From JBALVO01 sp036961445 (GTDB lineage Bacteria; Pseudomonadota; Gammaproteobacteria; Pseudomonadales; Halieaceae): DNA of 10,508 bases. The notes beneath the pieces are model-generated. The model saw only the letters and a list, made by a program, of their open reading frames with translations, was not told where the DNA came from and searched no databases. Location: assembly GCA_036961445.1 (NCBI GenBank), contig JBALVO010000130.1:1-10508 (forward strand), written 5' to 3'. The position numbers and the translations under genes are program-made. Of the stretch, positions 5,891-10,508 are shown in pieces. Position 1 is the first letter of the stretch; each line of letters starts with the position of its first letter.

Positions 5891-5931
5891 GTAGTACCAC
5901 TACAAGATTGGTTGCACCGTAGTAGTACTAC
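5891..5931. promoter_or_regulatory. Paired palindromic operators GTAGTA-n-TACTAC
   Basis: GTAGTACCACTAC (5891-5903; arms GTAGT/ACTAC) and GTAGTAGTACTAC (5919-5931; arms GTAGTA/TACTAC) have centres 28 bp apart on the same sequence frame. The second lies between the -35 and -10 of the minus-strand promoter, so binding would block transcription. A third similar site is at 5083-5095. The RHH-like protein encoded at the other end of this region is the obvious candidate repressor. Confidence 0.6.
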
Positions 5932-5944
5932 ACAACTAAGTCAA
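5916..5944 (-). promoter_or_regulatory. Sigma70-like promoter of the minus operon
   Basis: On the minus strand, TTGACT (5944-5939) and TACGGT (5921-5916) are separated by 17 bases. The -35 is near consensus and the -10 is weak. Transcription would start near 5909, about 50 bases before the first gene at 5859. The spacer holds a perfect operator palindrome. Confidence 0.5.
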
Positions 5945-5978
5945 CCATTATGTTCACAACCTGATTGGCATTTCGCAC

Positions 5979-5987
5979 TGCTATACA
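5979..5987 (+). promoter_or_regulatory. Extended -10-like element, possible ncRNA promoter
   Basis: TGCTATACA (TG-n-TATACA) at 5979-5987 resembles an extended -10 but has no good -35. Transcription from about 5994 would run through the hairpin block and end at the T-run at 6196-6201, giving an RNA of roughly 210 nt. Speculative. Confidence 0.25.
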
Positions 5988-6064
5988 AGTGTCTTGTTGA
6001 TTTCAATCGCATCCTGATTACCCGCCGCCACAGTTACCGCGCCCAGGCGCCCGCGCGCTAAAGA

Positions 6065-6101
6065 GAGAAATAATTATTTTCAGAGAAAATAATTATTTCT
6101 C
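6065..6101. repeat. Perfect 16-bp AT-rich inverted repeat
   Basis: Arms 6065-6080 and 6086-6101 are exact reverse complements around CAGAG. Each arm contains the self-complementary AAATAATTATTT (6068-6079, 6087-6098), so there are also two tandem 12-bp palindromes with centres 19 bp apart. Confidence 0.85.
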
Positions 6102-6151
6102 AGAGGGATGCCGGGGGTGCACCGGGCGATGCCCGGGCTCGGCATCCCTCT
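6102..6151. repeat. Nested GC-rich inverted repeat
   Basis: The outer arms AGAGGGATGCCG and CGGCATCCCTCT are perfect over 12 bp. Inside is a second hairpin, CCGGGC-GAT-GCCCGG (6122-6136). It directly abuts the AT-rich repeat. Confidence 0.85.
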
Positions 6152-6155
6152 CATC

Positions 6156-6201
6156 TGGACGTTCTCTGGATTTCAGCCCCAAAAACCAGCGTCCATTTTT
6201 T
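6156..6201 (+). terminator. Intrinsic terminator closing the hairpin block
   Basis: TGGACG (6156-6161) and CTGG (6166-6169) pair with the contiguous CCAG-CGTCCA (6186-6195), leaving a TTCT bulge and a 16-nt loop. Six T residues follow (6196-6201). It points rightward, although no gene lies upstream on the plus strand for over a kilobase. This implies an RNA product or protection of the downstream promoter from read-through. Confidence 0.6.
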
Positions 6202-6266
6202 AGCCACCTCCACTTTCATATACAACCAAAGCCTTAAACACTTAAATAGCAGCATATTCTGGTGCC

Positions 6267-6294
6267 TTGACCAAAACCTTCTGGCGGGTAGAAT
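6267..6294 (+). promoter_or_regulatory. Sigma70 promoter of the plus-strand small-gene block
   Basis: TTGACC (6267-6272) and TAGAAT (6289-6294) with a 16-base spacer; each box matches five of six consensus bases. Start near 6301, about 22 bases before the first ATG. It likely drives the genes from 6323 onward. Confidence 0.65.
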
Positions 6295-6322
6295 CCCATA
6301 TAACGTGTTCTAGGGTAGGACT

Positions 6323-6574
6323 ATGGCCTTTCACATTGAGCAATCGTACAGCGTCGATACTGCGCTGACGGCCAGGCCGTACCACCCCGAGCCGATGGCC
6401 CACAGTATAATTTACGCCACGCGCACACTGGCCCCGTGTGATCTGCCAGATGGTAAGACGGCCGTCTGCTGCTATCGGACACTCTGCGCGAAACAGAGCA
6501 GGTCGTGTCGCGCCTGGCGGCAGTTCGTATTAGGTAAACGCGCCCCGGATATGGGTGCCAGAATTCCAGACTGA
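6323..6574 (+). CDS. Hypothetical cysteine-containing small protein
   Basis: 83 residues from ATG 6323. AGGG at 6312-6315 lies eight bases upstream and AGGA closer in, so the ribosome binding site is acceptable. Unrecognised. The centre and C-terminal half hold five cysteines (C39, C49, C50, C55, C62: APCDLPDGKTAVCCYRTLC...SCRAW). This could be a metal-binding knuckle, or simply a cytosolic protein with free thiols. There is no signal peptide. It is the first gene after a good promoter and is followed 12 bases later by another small gene. Confidence 0.5.
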   Translation: MAFHIEQSYSVDTALTARPYHPEPMAHSIIYATRTLAPCDLPDGKTAVCCYRTLCAKQSRSCRAWRQFVLGKRAPDMGARIPD

Positions 6575-6586
6575 TGGAGAGAGACA

Positions 6587-6784
6587 ATGAATGACCCCTA
6601 CCTGAGCGGTCCAGTTATTGAGCGGTTCCAGGAAGAGAATCGCAGGGAGGCGTTCACCCAGCGAGGCGACACAAGTTCCGCCGGCGGAAATACTTTGTTT
6701 GGTGTAGAAACTAAGTCCCGCAGCACTTACCACCGCGCATACAAACCGTTGAGCTTCCCCATGGAGAATCCATTTGCTAATTGA
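6587..6784 (+). CDS. Hypothetical small protein, 65 residues
   Basis: ATG 6587 follows GGAGAGAGACA (GGAG about eight bases upstream). The product (MNDPYLSGPVIERFQEENRR...) is hydrophilic with one short N-terminal helix and a probably disordered remainder. I do not recognise it. Its last codons overlap the TTG start of the next gene in another frame, so the two are probably translationally coupled. Confidence 0.55.
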   Translation: MNDPYLSGPVIERFQEENRREAFTQRGDTSSAGGNTLFGVETKSRSTYHRAYKPLSFPMENPFAN

Positions 6785-7100
6785 ATACACCCCCGAGGTA
6801 CTCGCTGACTGCGCCCATGTGCTACTGCACAGTCCAGAGGACAGCCCGGAGTACCGAAACGCCCAGACGTTAATGGCGGCACGTCCGCGCCCCAAGCGCC
6901 GATTTGAAGAGGCCCGCGACAGGGATATTTTCAGTCTGGCTCAGATGATGCTGCAGGACACAGAGCAACCCCTCCCGAAAATGAAGATCTACCGCTTCCT
7001 CGGCACTGTTCATAACCTGTGCTCTCGAAGGATTACCGAGATTATTAAGGAGCAAGCCGAGCGCCACCCCGAGTACATCAGCAAGCGAATTGCTGCATGA
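6774..7100 (+). CDS. Hypothetical helical protein with TTG start
   Basis: 108 residues read from TTG 6774, chosen because GGAGA (6763-6767) is six bases upstream and the coding pattern begins there (LIEYTPEVLADCAHVLLHSP). Unrecognised. It is mostly helical and basic in the middle (RPRPKRRFEEARDRD), with a C-terminal segment (MKIYRFLGTVHNLCSRRITEIIKEQAERHPEYI) that could be a small DNA- or protein-binding helical bundle. It starts inside the previous gene by 11 bases and is followed at once by a perfect inverted repeat. Confidence 0.55.
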   Translation: MLIEYTPEVLADCAHVLLHSPEDSPEYRNAQTLMAARPRPKRRFEEARDRDIFSLAQMMLQDTEQPLPKMKIYRFLGTVHNLCSRRITEIIKEQAERHPEYISKRIAA

Positions 7101-7129
7101 TTGGAACAATATTTATTTAATTGTTCCAA
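7101..7129. repeat. Perfect 10-bp inverted repeat after a stop codon
   Basis: TTGGAACAAT (7101-7110) and ATTGTTCCAA (7120-7129) are separated by ATTTATTTA and begin directly after the TGA at 7098-7100. There is no T-run, so it is either an mRNA 3' stem-loop or a palindromic operator for the gene starting at 7183. Confidence 0.6.
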
Positions 7130-7182
7130 TACACTCAACCCCTGCGGCAGTAATCTAAACCCATCACTACATGGGGATAGAT

Positions 7183-7899
7183 ATGGCCATCAGCCAGCAC
7201 GACAAAGATAATCACAGCACCATCTACGCCACACGGCTAAATGGGTTATCAATTCTTGAGTTGAGGAATGAGATGGCCACCCGCCGCCGCGACCTGGTGG
7301 ATCCCTCCAAGGCACAGCTCAGGGAAACAATTGAGATTGAATTAGCGGTACTTGATGCGGCGGTTAATTCTGCCCAGCCACCACCGTTGACGCCACTCGA
7401 AACTGTTGAAGCGCTTTACCAAACAAATCCCAGAGCCAGCGAAGCCCTTGCGCATCAACTCGTTGTTAACGAAGCGCGCGACAAGGTTCAGCAGGCACAG
7501 GATATTGTTGATGACAATCTGAGGAACGGTACCAATAACAGCATCGCTGATTCCAAATTGGCGGCGGCGGAGAAGATTCTCGCTGAGCTACCCCCCGCGC
7601 CCTATGCCGTGCGAGCCGACAACGTCCGCGCCCTGCGCAGCACCGCCGAGCAGCTGCAGCGCGATGCCCACGCACAGGTAGACGGGGCAGTGGCCAGTGA
7701 TCTCACTGCGAAGGCAAGGCATGCATTTGCCTCCGCCACTGCCATTGAGGCAGGCAAACCCCCGCCAGAGCCCCGGGGAGCACCTGAGGCTGCCCCAGCA
7801 GGACTGACAGCGGCCCAGCAGGATGCCATTGATATCGCCAAGGGCGAGGCAGTTGTTGCTGCGTCACAGGCAGCTGAAGCTGCAGCTGCAAGCGCATGA
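7183..7899 (+). CDS. Alanine-rich helical protein, unknown function
   Basis: 238 residues from ATG 7183, preferred over ATG 7171 because GGGGA (7173-7177) is five bases upstream of it. The first 12 bases of the longer reading would themselves contain the ribosome binding site. Predicted almost entirely helical and rich in Ala, Glu and Gln, with coiled-coil-like stretches (about 95-135 and 145-190) split by a proline-rich spacer (PPPEPRGAPEAAPAG) and ending in an alanine-rich tail. It could be a scaffold or a DNA/virion-associated filamentous protein in a phage setting, but there is no family match I can name. The stop overlaps the next ATG (ATGA). Confidence 0.65.
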   Translation: MAISQHDKDNHSTIYATRLNGLSILELRNEMATRRRDLVDPSKAQLRETIEIELAVLDAAVNSAQPPPLTPLETVEALYQTNPRASEALAHQLVVNEARDKVQQAQDIVDDNLRNGTNNSIADSKLAAAEKILAELPPAPYAVRADNVRALRSTAEQLQRDAHAQVDGAVASDLTAKARHAFASATAIEAGKPPPEPRGAPEAAPAGLTAAQQDAIDIAKGEAVVAASQAAEAAAASA

Positions 7900-8024
7900 G
7901 AGACACGAGTACCGAGGCGATTCAGGGCCGGTCGGCGAAGAAATTACGAGAAGAAATGAAGCGGCGGAAGCGCGCCGAGAAACAGCAGCGCAAACGGAGC
8001 AAGCCCGATGCCAAGTCTGAATGA
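7896..8024 (+). CDS. Very basic 42-residue protein
   Basis: ATG 7896 overlaps the previous TGA (ATGA), and the stop is at 8022-8024. The peptide (MRDTSTEAIQGRSAKKLREE...) has a lysine/arginine-rich centre (KLREEMKRRKRAEKQQRKR), probably one long basic helix suited to nucleic-acid binding. It overlaps the next gene by 17 bases. The coupling on both sides and continuous codon structure support it being real. Confidence 0.55.
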   Translation: MRDTSTEAIQGRSAKKLREEMKRRKRAEKQQRKRSKPDAKSE

Positions 8025-8298
8025 CGAGAAATTCGCAGCACTGAGAACTCAACTGTTCACCGGCGCCATGCCAGACATGACATTACAGTGGCTGCAGGCG
8101 AACGGTGCGACCAGCGCCAACGTGAACGACGCCTGGCGCGAGATGTTGGCCGCCACATTGGTCGGCACTCCCATAGGGCAGCGTAACGACGACTGGCGCG
8201 CCTTGCTGATCGAGCAGGGTATGGATGTGGCAGCCGGCAGTGACCAGCTCAACGATATGTCTCTGGCTTTCTGGAATTTAGGCGGGACCTTCACATGA
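8008..8298 (+). CDS. Phage-type protein with repeated N-D/W motif
   Basis: 96 residues from ATG 8008, with GGAG (7997-8000) seven bases upstream. The protein is built of about five degenerate units of 17-22 residues, each opening with [hydrophobic/basic]-[N/P]-D and then an aromatic or leucine: LNDEKF, MPDMTLQW, VNDAWRE, RNDDWRA, LNDMSLAFW, usually separated by a glycine turn. I recall this LND...W...G pattern from small proteins in phage structural/tail gene regions; their exact role is unknown to me. Here it sits in an overlapping block with a basic peptide and an unknown 124-residue protein, hinting at a virion-related module in the element. Confidence 0.6.
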   Translation: MPSLNDEKFAALRTQLFTGAMPDMTLQWLQANGATSANVNDAWREMLAATLVGTPIGQRNDDWRALLIEQGMDVAAGSDQLNDMSLAFWNLGGTFT

Positions 8299-8669
8299 CC
8301 CGCCACTGGTCGGAAGACGCCAAGGTTTACACCAGTGAGCCTGGAAGACGCAGGCGCAAGCGTCCGAACGCTAAGCCCTTCGCACCCACGGCACAGGCAA
8401 ACATTCTCAGGCGCTTACCTGATCAGCACGAGCTAGTGCTTGAGGCGGCGAAGAAGATTATGCAGACACCGGAGTTTGCACTGCGAGGTTTTGGCTACGG
8501 CACGATGTTCGGTTGCAGCATTATCGTCACCCAACCCGCTGGAGGCGCCACAGTTCAGGTCAGTTTCGTGCAGCAATCGACCCCATTATTGACAATCGTC
8601 TGGGTGGACGGTGCCCAAGGCAGCCCGCCGGGCGTACTGGACGGTGATCTCTCGGCGCTACAGATCTAA
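8295..8669 (+). CDS. Hypothetical protein with basic N terminus
   Basis: 124 residues; ATG 8295 overlaps the previous TGA (ATGA). The N-terminal 40 residues are basic and likely flexible (EPGRRRRKRPNAKPFAPTAQ). The next segment is helical (HELVLEAAKKIMQ). The C-terminal half is beta-rich (GCSIIVTQPAGGATVQVSFVQQSTP then LLTIVWVDGA). Not recognised. It closes the rightward block; the next gene is convergent. Confidence 0.6.
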   Translation: MTRHWSEDAKVYTSEPGRRRRKRPNAKPFAPTAQANILRRLPDQHELVLEAAKKIMQTPEFALRGFGYGTMFGCSIIVTQPAGGATVQVSFVQQSTPLLTIVWVDGAQGSPPGVLDGDLSALQI

Positions 8670-8711
8670 GCGAGTTCGGCTTGCGGCTTCAGCCCCGTCG
8701 GCCGGGCAGCT

Positions 8712-8753
8712 CGCCGCCTGCCTCCTTAGGGCGGCGGGCACCTATTCAATAGG
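8712..8753. terminator. Possible bidirectional stop region between convergent genes
   Basis: CGCCGCC (8712-8718) pairs with GGCGGCG (8730-8736) over an 11-base loop. Next to it is the palindrome CCTATT-C-AATAGG (8741-8753), which overlaps the stop of the minus gene. Neither has a clear T-run. Confidence 0.3.
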
Positions 8754-9438
8754 GCAGAAGAAACCTATCGGCTATAGTGCCGTAGGCAAGCAGAATGAAA
8801 CCAAATATCTGGCTGTTTAGGCCACTGACTGTGGCAGTAGTAAAGTTCCGTTCAAAGTTAGAAACTTGCTGGCTTAGCGATGTCAGCCCCTGCTTAAGCT
8901 GCTGATTCTCTTTCGTAAAGCGATCACTTATCGTATTGATTTGCTCTTTCAGTTGCTTAGCAAAGAAGTCGAGTTTCTCCTCTAACGCCTTAATCCGCCC
9001 CTCAAGGGTGTTGTCCGACGTAGAGATCAGCGTAGGGTGGCCGACAAAGGAAGACGAGAAGGCGCCCCCTTCAACATTAAGATCGTAGTTGCGACCGCCA
9101 ATACGAAAGAACTCGCTAACCCAGCTCTTGATTCGATGCCAAGTGGACCGGCCGTCAAATAAACCCAGAGTGTTAGCGATGGATATAATTACAATTCCCA
9201 CTCCAACCAGCTGCGCTGCTGTGACAGCAATATTATTCTCAACCTCGGTCAGTTCATCCATGAAACTTAAGTGCAACCCAATGAAGACAAGGGGACCAAC
9301 CACGAACCAAGCCTGCTTCAAGAGCGCCTGTCTTCTCCTGACTTGTAATCCAAACGGCTTGTACAATAGGCTGAAGATGTACAGAAGGCTTATTGCCCAG
9401 CAACCAAAGACTAGCCCTTTATCAATTGTTTCATACAC
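8746..9438 (-). CDS. Membrane protein with cytosolic coiled coil, unknown function
   Basis: 230 residues from GTG 9438, with AAGGA seven bases upstream. Three hydrophobic segments (about 8-26, 43-59 and 70-93) are followed by a soluble linker and a long coiled-coil-like stretch (about 145-197: LEGRIKALEEKLDFFAKQLK and onward). A last hydrophobic segment ends the protein (about 209-223, IFGFILLAYGTIADRF). A basic loop (KPFGLQVRRRQALLKQ, 27-42) suggests its orientation. I recognise no family. It lies outside the overlapping phage-like gene blocks, is divergent from the zinc-repeat gene and is AT-richer than its neighbours, so it is probably cargo. A sensor or effector of a defence system is possible but not shown. 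Confidence 0.65.
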   Translation of the reverse strand: MYETIDKGLVFGCWAISLLYIFSLLYKPFGLQVRRRQALLKQAWFVVGPLVFIGLHLSFMDELTEVENNIAVTAAQLVGVGIVIISIANTLGLFDGRSTWHRIKSWVSEFFRIGGRNYDLNVEGGAFSSSFVGHPTLISTSDNTLEGRIKALEEKLDFFAKQLKEQINTISDRFTKENQQLKQGLTSLSQQVSNFERNFTTATVSGLNSQIFGFILLAYGTIADRFLLPY

Positions 9439-9629
9439 TATTTAATCCTTTCTTCTACGGCGTTGTGTAGGCTGCAGCATTTATCCTATGTGCAAGCCTA
9501 CCATCCCACACGTTCGCACGCCGCAAATGGCGAGGATTGCCCACATCTGATGAAATCTATTGTCGTGCCAGGCCAAGAATCATCCCCCTACATTTGCTAC
9601 ATTGTGCCTATCAGCGTTGGGTAGGCGAC
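9439..9629. other. Divergent intergenic region between cargo genes
   Basis: 191 bases. I see no clear -35/-10 pair in either direction. The frame of the zinc-repeat gene stays open leftward through this region but has no ATG, so an earlier non-ATG start (for example TTG 9594) cannot be excluded. Confidence 0.4.
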
Positions 9630-10508
9630 ATGGACTGGGATAGCAAGACAACCAAGAAGCACATCAAAGAGGCCGAGGCTCAAGGGTGCAAGCTGCTGGG
9701 TGCTTGTAATGACGCACACTACCGCTTGTACGCGCTGCCATGTGGGCATCAGCAGGAGGCGCATACTGGCGCGATGCGCAAAGGCGAAATCAGGTGTCAA
9801 ATTTGCGCGGCCGGCAAACTAAGAGATGAGGCCGAGACACAGGGGTGCAAGCTGATCGGTGCGGGGAGGACCACGCATTACCGCCTGTACGTTCTATCCT
9901 GTGGGCATGAGCAGGAGGTGATGCTCCGTAGCATGCGTGACGGTGGCTTCGGGTGCGGCATTTGTTTAGACGAGAAGCTGAATCAAGAAGCCGAAGCGCA
10001 GGGATGTAAGCTGGTCGGTGAAGGGAAGAAGGCCAAGTACCGTGTGTACGCCCTACCTTGTGGACATGAGCAGGAGATGATGCTCCGCAACATGCGTGAA
10101 GGTAGCTTTAGGTGTCGAACTTGTCTGACTGATAAGTTGAATCAGGAAGCCAAAGCGCAGAGGTGCAAGTTGCTTGGTGCGGGGGGAGACAGTGATTGCC
10201 GACTCTACGCTCTACCTTGTGGACATGAGCAAGAAGTGAGCAGTGCCGCTATGCGGCGGGGTGGCTTCCGTTGCAGAGTCTGTTTGGCCAACAAGCTAGG
10301 AGATGAAGCCGAGGCGCAGGGTTGCAAGCTGCTGGGCGCAGGGAAGAGCCGCCGGACCCGCCTGTACGTTCTATCCTGTGGACATGAGCAAGAGGTGAGT
10401 CTCGGCGCGATGCGCGACGGTGTCTTCAGGTGCGGTATTTGTTTAGACGAGAAGCTGAGTCAGGAAGCCGAAGCGCAGGGGTGCGAGTTGCTGGGCGCGG
10501 GAAAGAGT
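9630..10508 (+). CDS. Tandem zinc-ribbon-repeat protein, 5' part (runs off right edge); probable GIY-YIG-associated repeats
   Basis: An open frame of 293 codons from ATG 9630 to the window end with no stop. The upstream ribosome site is weak (GGGTAGG), so the start is uncertain. After a 13-residue lead it consists of 53-residue repeats beginning at residues 14, 67, 120, 173, 226 and 279 (the last incomplete). Each carries E-A-x-x-Q-x-C-x-L-[hydrophobic]-G, then R-[LV]-Y-x-L-x-C-G-H-x-Q-E and finally [RG]-C-x-x-C. C-x-H plus C-x-x-C could bind one zinc per repeat. I recall very similar repeats N-terminal to a GIY-YIG nuclease domain in bacterial and phage proteins; that domain would lie beyond the edge. 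The repeats probably recognise nucleic acid. Cargo or defence is inferred. Confidence 0.75.
   Translation, partial: MDWDSKTTKKHIKEAEAQGCKLLGACNDAHYRLYALPCGHQQEAHTGAMRKGEIRCQICAAGKLRDEAETQGCKLIGAGRTTHYRLYVLSCGHEQEVMLRSMRDGGFGCGICLDEKLNQEAEAQGCKLVGEGKKAKYRVYALPCGHEQEMMLRNMREGSFRCRTCLTDKLNQEAKAQRCKLLGAGGDSDCRLYALPCGHEQEVSSAAMRRGGFRCRVCLANKLGDEAEAQGCKLLGAGKSRRTRLYVLSCGHEQEVSLGAMRDGVFRCGICLDEKLSQEAEAQGCELLGAGKS
9669..10508 (+). repeat. 159-bp tandem coding repeats
   Basis: Five full units and part of a sixth encode the zinc repeats. Units two and five are much closer to each other than to the rest: GTTTAGACGAGAAGCTGA occurs at 9964 and again at 10441, 477 bp (three units) apart, and both units share CGCCTGTACGTTCTATCCTG. 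This suggests a past duplication of a three-unit block. Confidence 0.85.

Larger units (their letters stand above)
6039..6201 (+). ncRNA. Candidate structured non-coding RNA (hairpin run ending in a terminator)
   Basis: Four consecutive inverted repeats: GCGCC-CA-GGCGC (6039-6050); a perfect 16-bp AT-rich repeat with arms 6065-6080 and 6086-6101; a perfect 12-bp stem (AGAGGGATGCCG at 6102-6113, CGGCATCCCTCT at 6140-6151) enclosing CCGGGC-GAT-GCCCGG (6122-6136); and a terminator-like hairpin with T-run to 6201. No coding frame fits. The run and its terminator are consistent with a structured RNA on the plus strand. A DNA role (cruciform, packaging or origin site, protein-binding palindromes) is also possible. 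The 5' end is not defined. Confidence 0.4.
5860..6322. other. Divergent intergenic control region
   Basis: 463 bases between the minus-strand operon and the plus-strand gene block. From left to right it holds two operator-like palindromes (5891-5903, 5919-5931) lying within and beside a minus-strand promoter (5916-5944), an extended -10-like element on the plus strand (5979-5987), a run of strong inverted repeats (6039-6151), a hairpin with T-run (6156-6201), and a plus-strand promoter (6267-6294). A 61-codon reading frame here (5876-6061) has no ribosome binding site and is not called. Confidence 0.7.

Noticed and set aside
5876..6061. 61-codon plus frame in the divergent control region
   Set aside because: TTG start with no Shine-Dalgarno sequence, and it overlaps the minus-strand promoter and operator palindromes.
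6039..6201. Retron msr/msd-type element
   Set aside because: Hairpins and inverted repeats are present but there is no reverse transcriptase gene in the window.
7602..7841. Minus-strand frames inside the alanine-rich gene
   Set aside because: Mirror of alanine/glutamine-rich codons giving serine/cysteine-rich frames; no start signals.
8611..8820. 69-codon plus frame spanning the convergent junction
   Set aside because: No ribosome binding site; it overlaps the ends of two better-supported genes and a GC-rich hairpin.
9630..10508. CRISPR-like array suggested by regular repeats at the right end
   Set aside because: The 159-bp periodicity is a coding repeat in one open frame with conserved Cys/His positions; there are no short identical repeats with unrelated spacers.

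Overview
The window looks like the left part of a tRNA-integrated mobile element in a gammaproteobacterium, most like a phage satellite of the PICI type (phage-inducible chromosomal island) or a related phage-derived island. The first 48 bases are the 3' end of a tRNA-Ala(GGC) gene, recognised from its anticodon loop, T arm and CCA end. tRNA 3' ends are standard attachment sites. The rest is a dense set of mostly short genes with strong Shine-Dalgarno (SD) sites and many ATGA overlaps, which is phage-like. Host assignment rests only on the tRNA sequence, moderate GC content and phage-family resemblance. No integrase, attR, large terminase, capsid or tail gene is visible, so the element must continue to the right.

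Layout. 49-406: non-coding att-proximal region with a hairpin, direct repeats TGAGGTGACA, a possible promoter and a 7-codon mini-ORF. 407-3356 (+): AlpA-like excisionase/regulator, two tiny ORFs of 35 and 30 codons, and an 829-residue primase-helicase. 3357-3757: about 400 bp without genes holding 11 copies of TGGTTAC around an AT-rich tract, a convincing iteron-type replication origin placed directly after the replication gene, as in SaPIs. 3758-4754 (+): a DUF5681-like, small-terminase-like protein and an unknown protein. 4755-4867: convergent gap with a second pair of TGAGGTGACA repeats. 4868-5859 (-): a 54-residue ribbon-helix-helix (RHH)-like protein, then a three-gene operon with ATGA overlaps (unknown, DUF7249-like, AbrB-like?).

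5860-6322: a 463-bp divergent control region with paired palindromic operators inside the minus-strand promoter, a run of strong hairpins ending in a terminator (candidate ncRNA), and a good plus-strand promoter. 6323-8669 (+): seven small genes, mostly overlapping. One of them (8008-8298) carries the repeated N-D/W pattern I associate with phage virion-region proteins. 8746-9438 (-): an unknown membrane/coiled-coil protein. 9630-10508 (+, open at the right edge): an array of 53-residue zinc-binding repeats of a kind I recall in front of GIY-YIG nuclease domains. The last two genes look like cargo, possibly defence.

Together: AlpA would control excision or activation, the primase-helicase would replicate the element from the iterons, and the terminase-like and virion-like small proteins may redirect a helper phage's packaging or assembly. 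The roles of most small genes are unknown.
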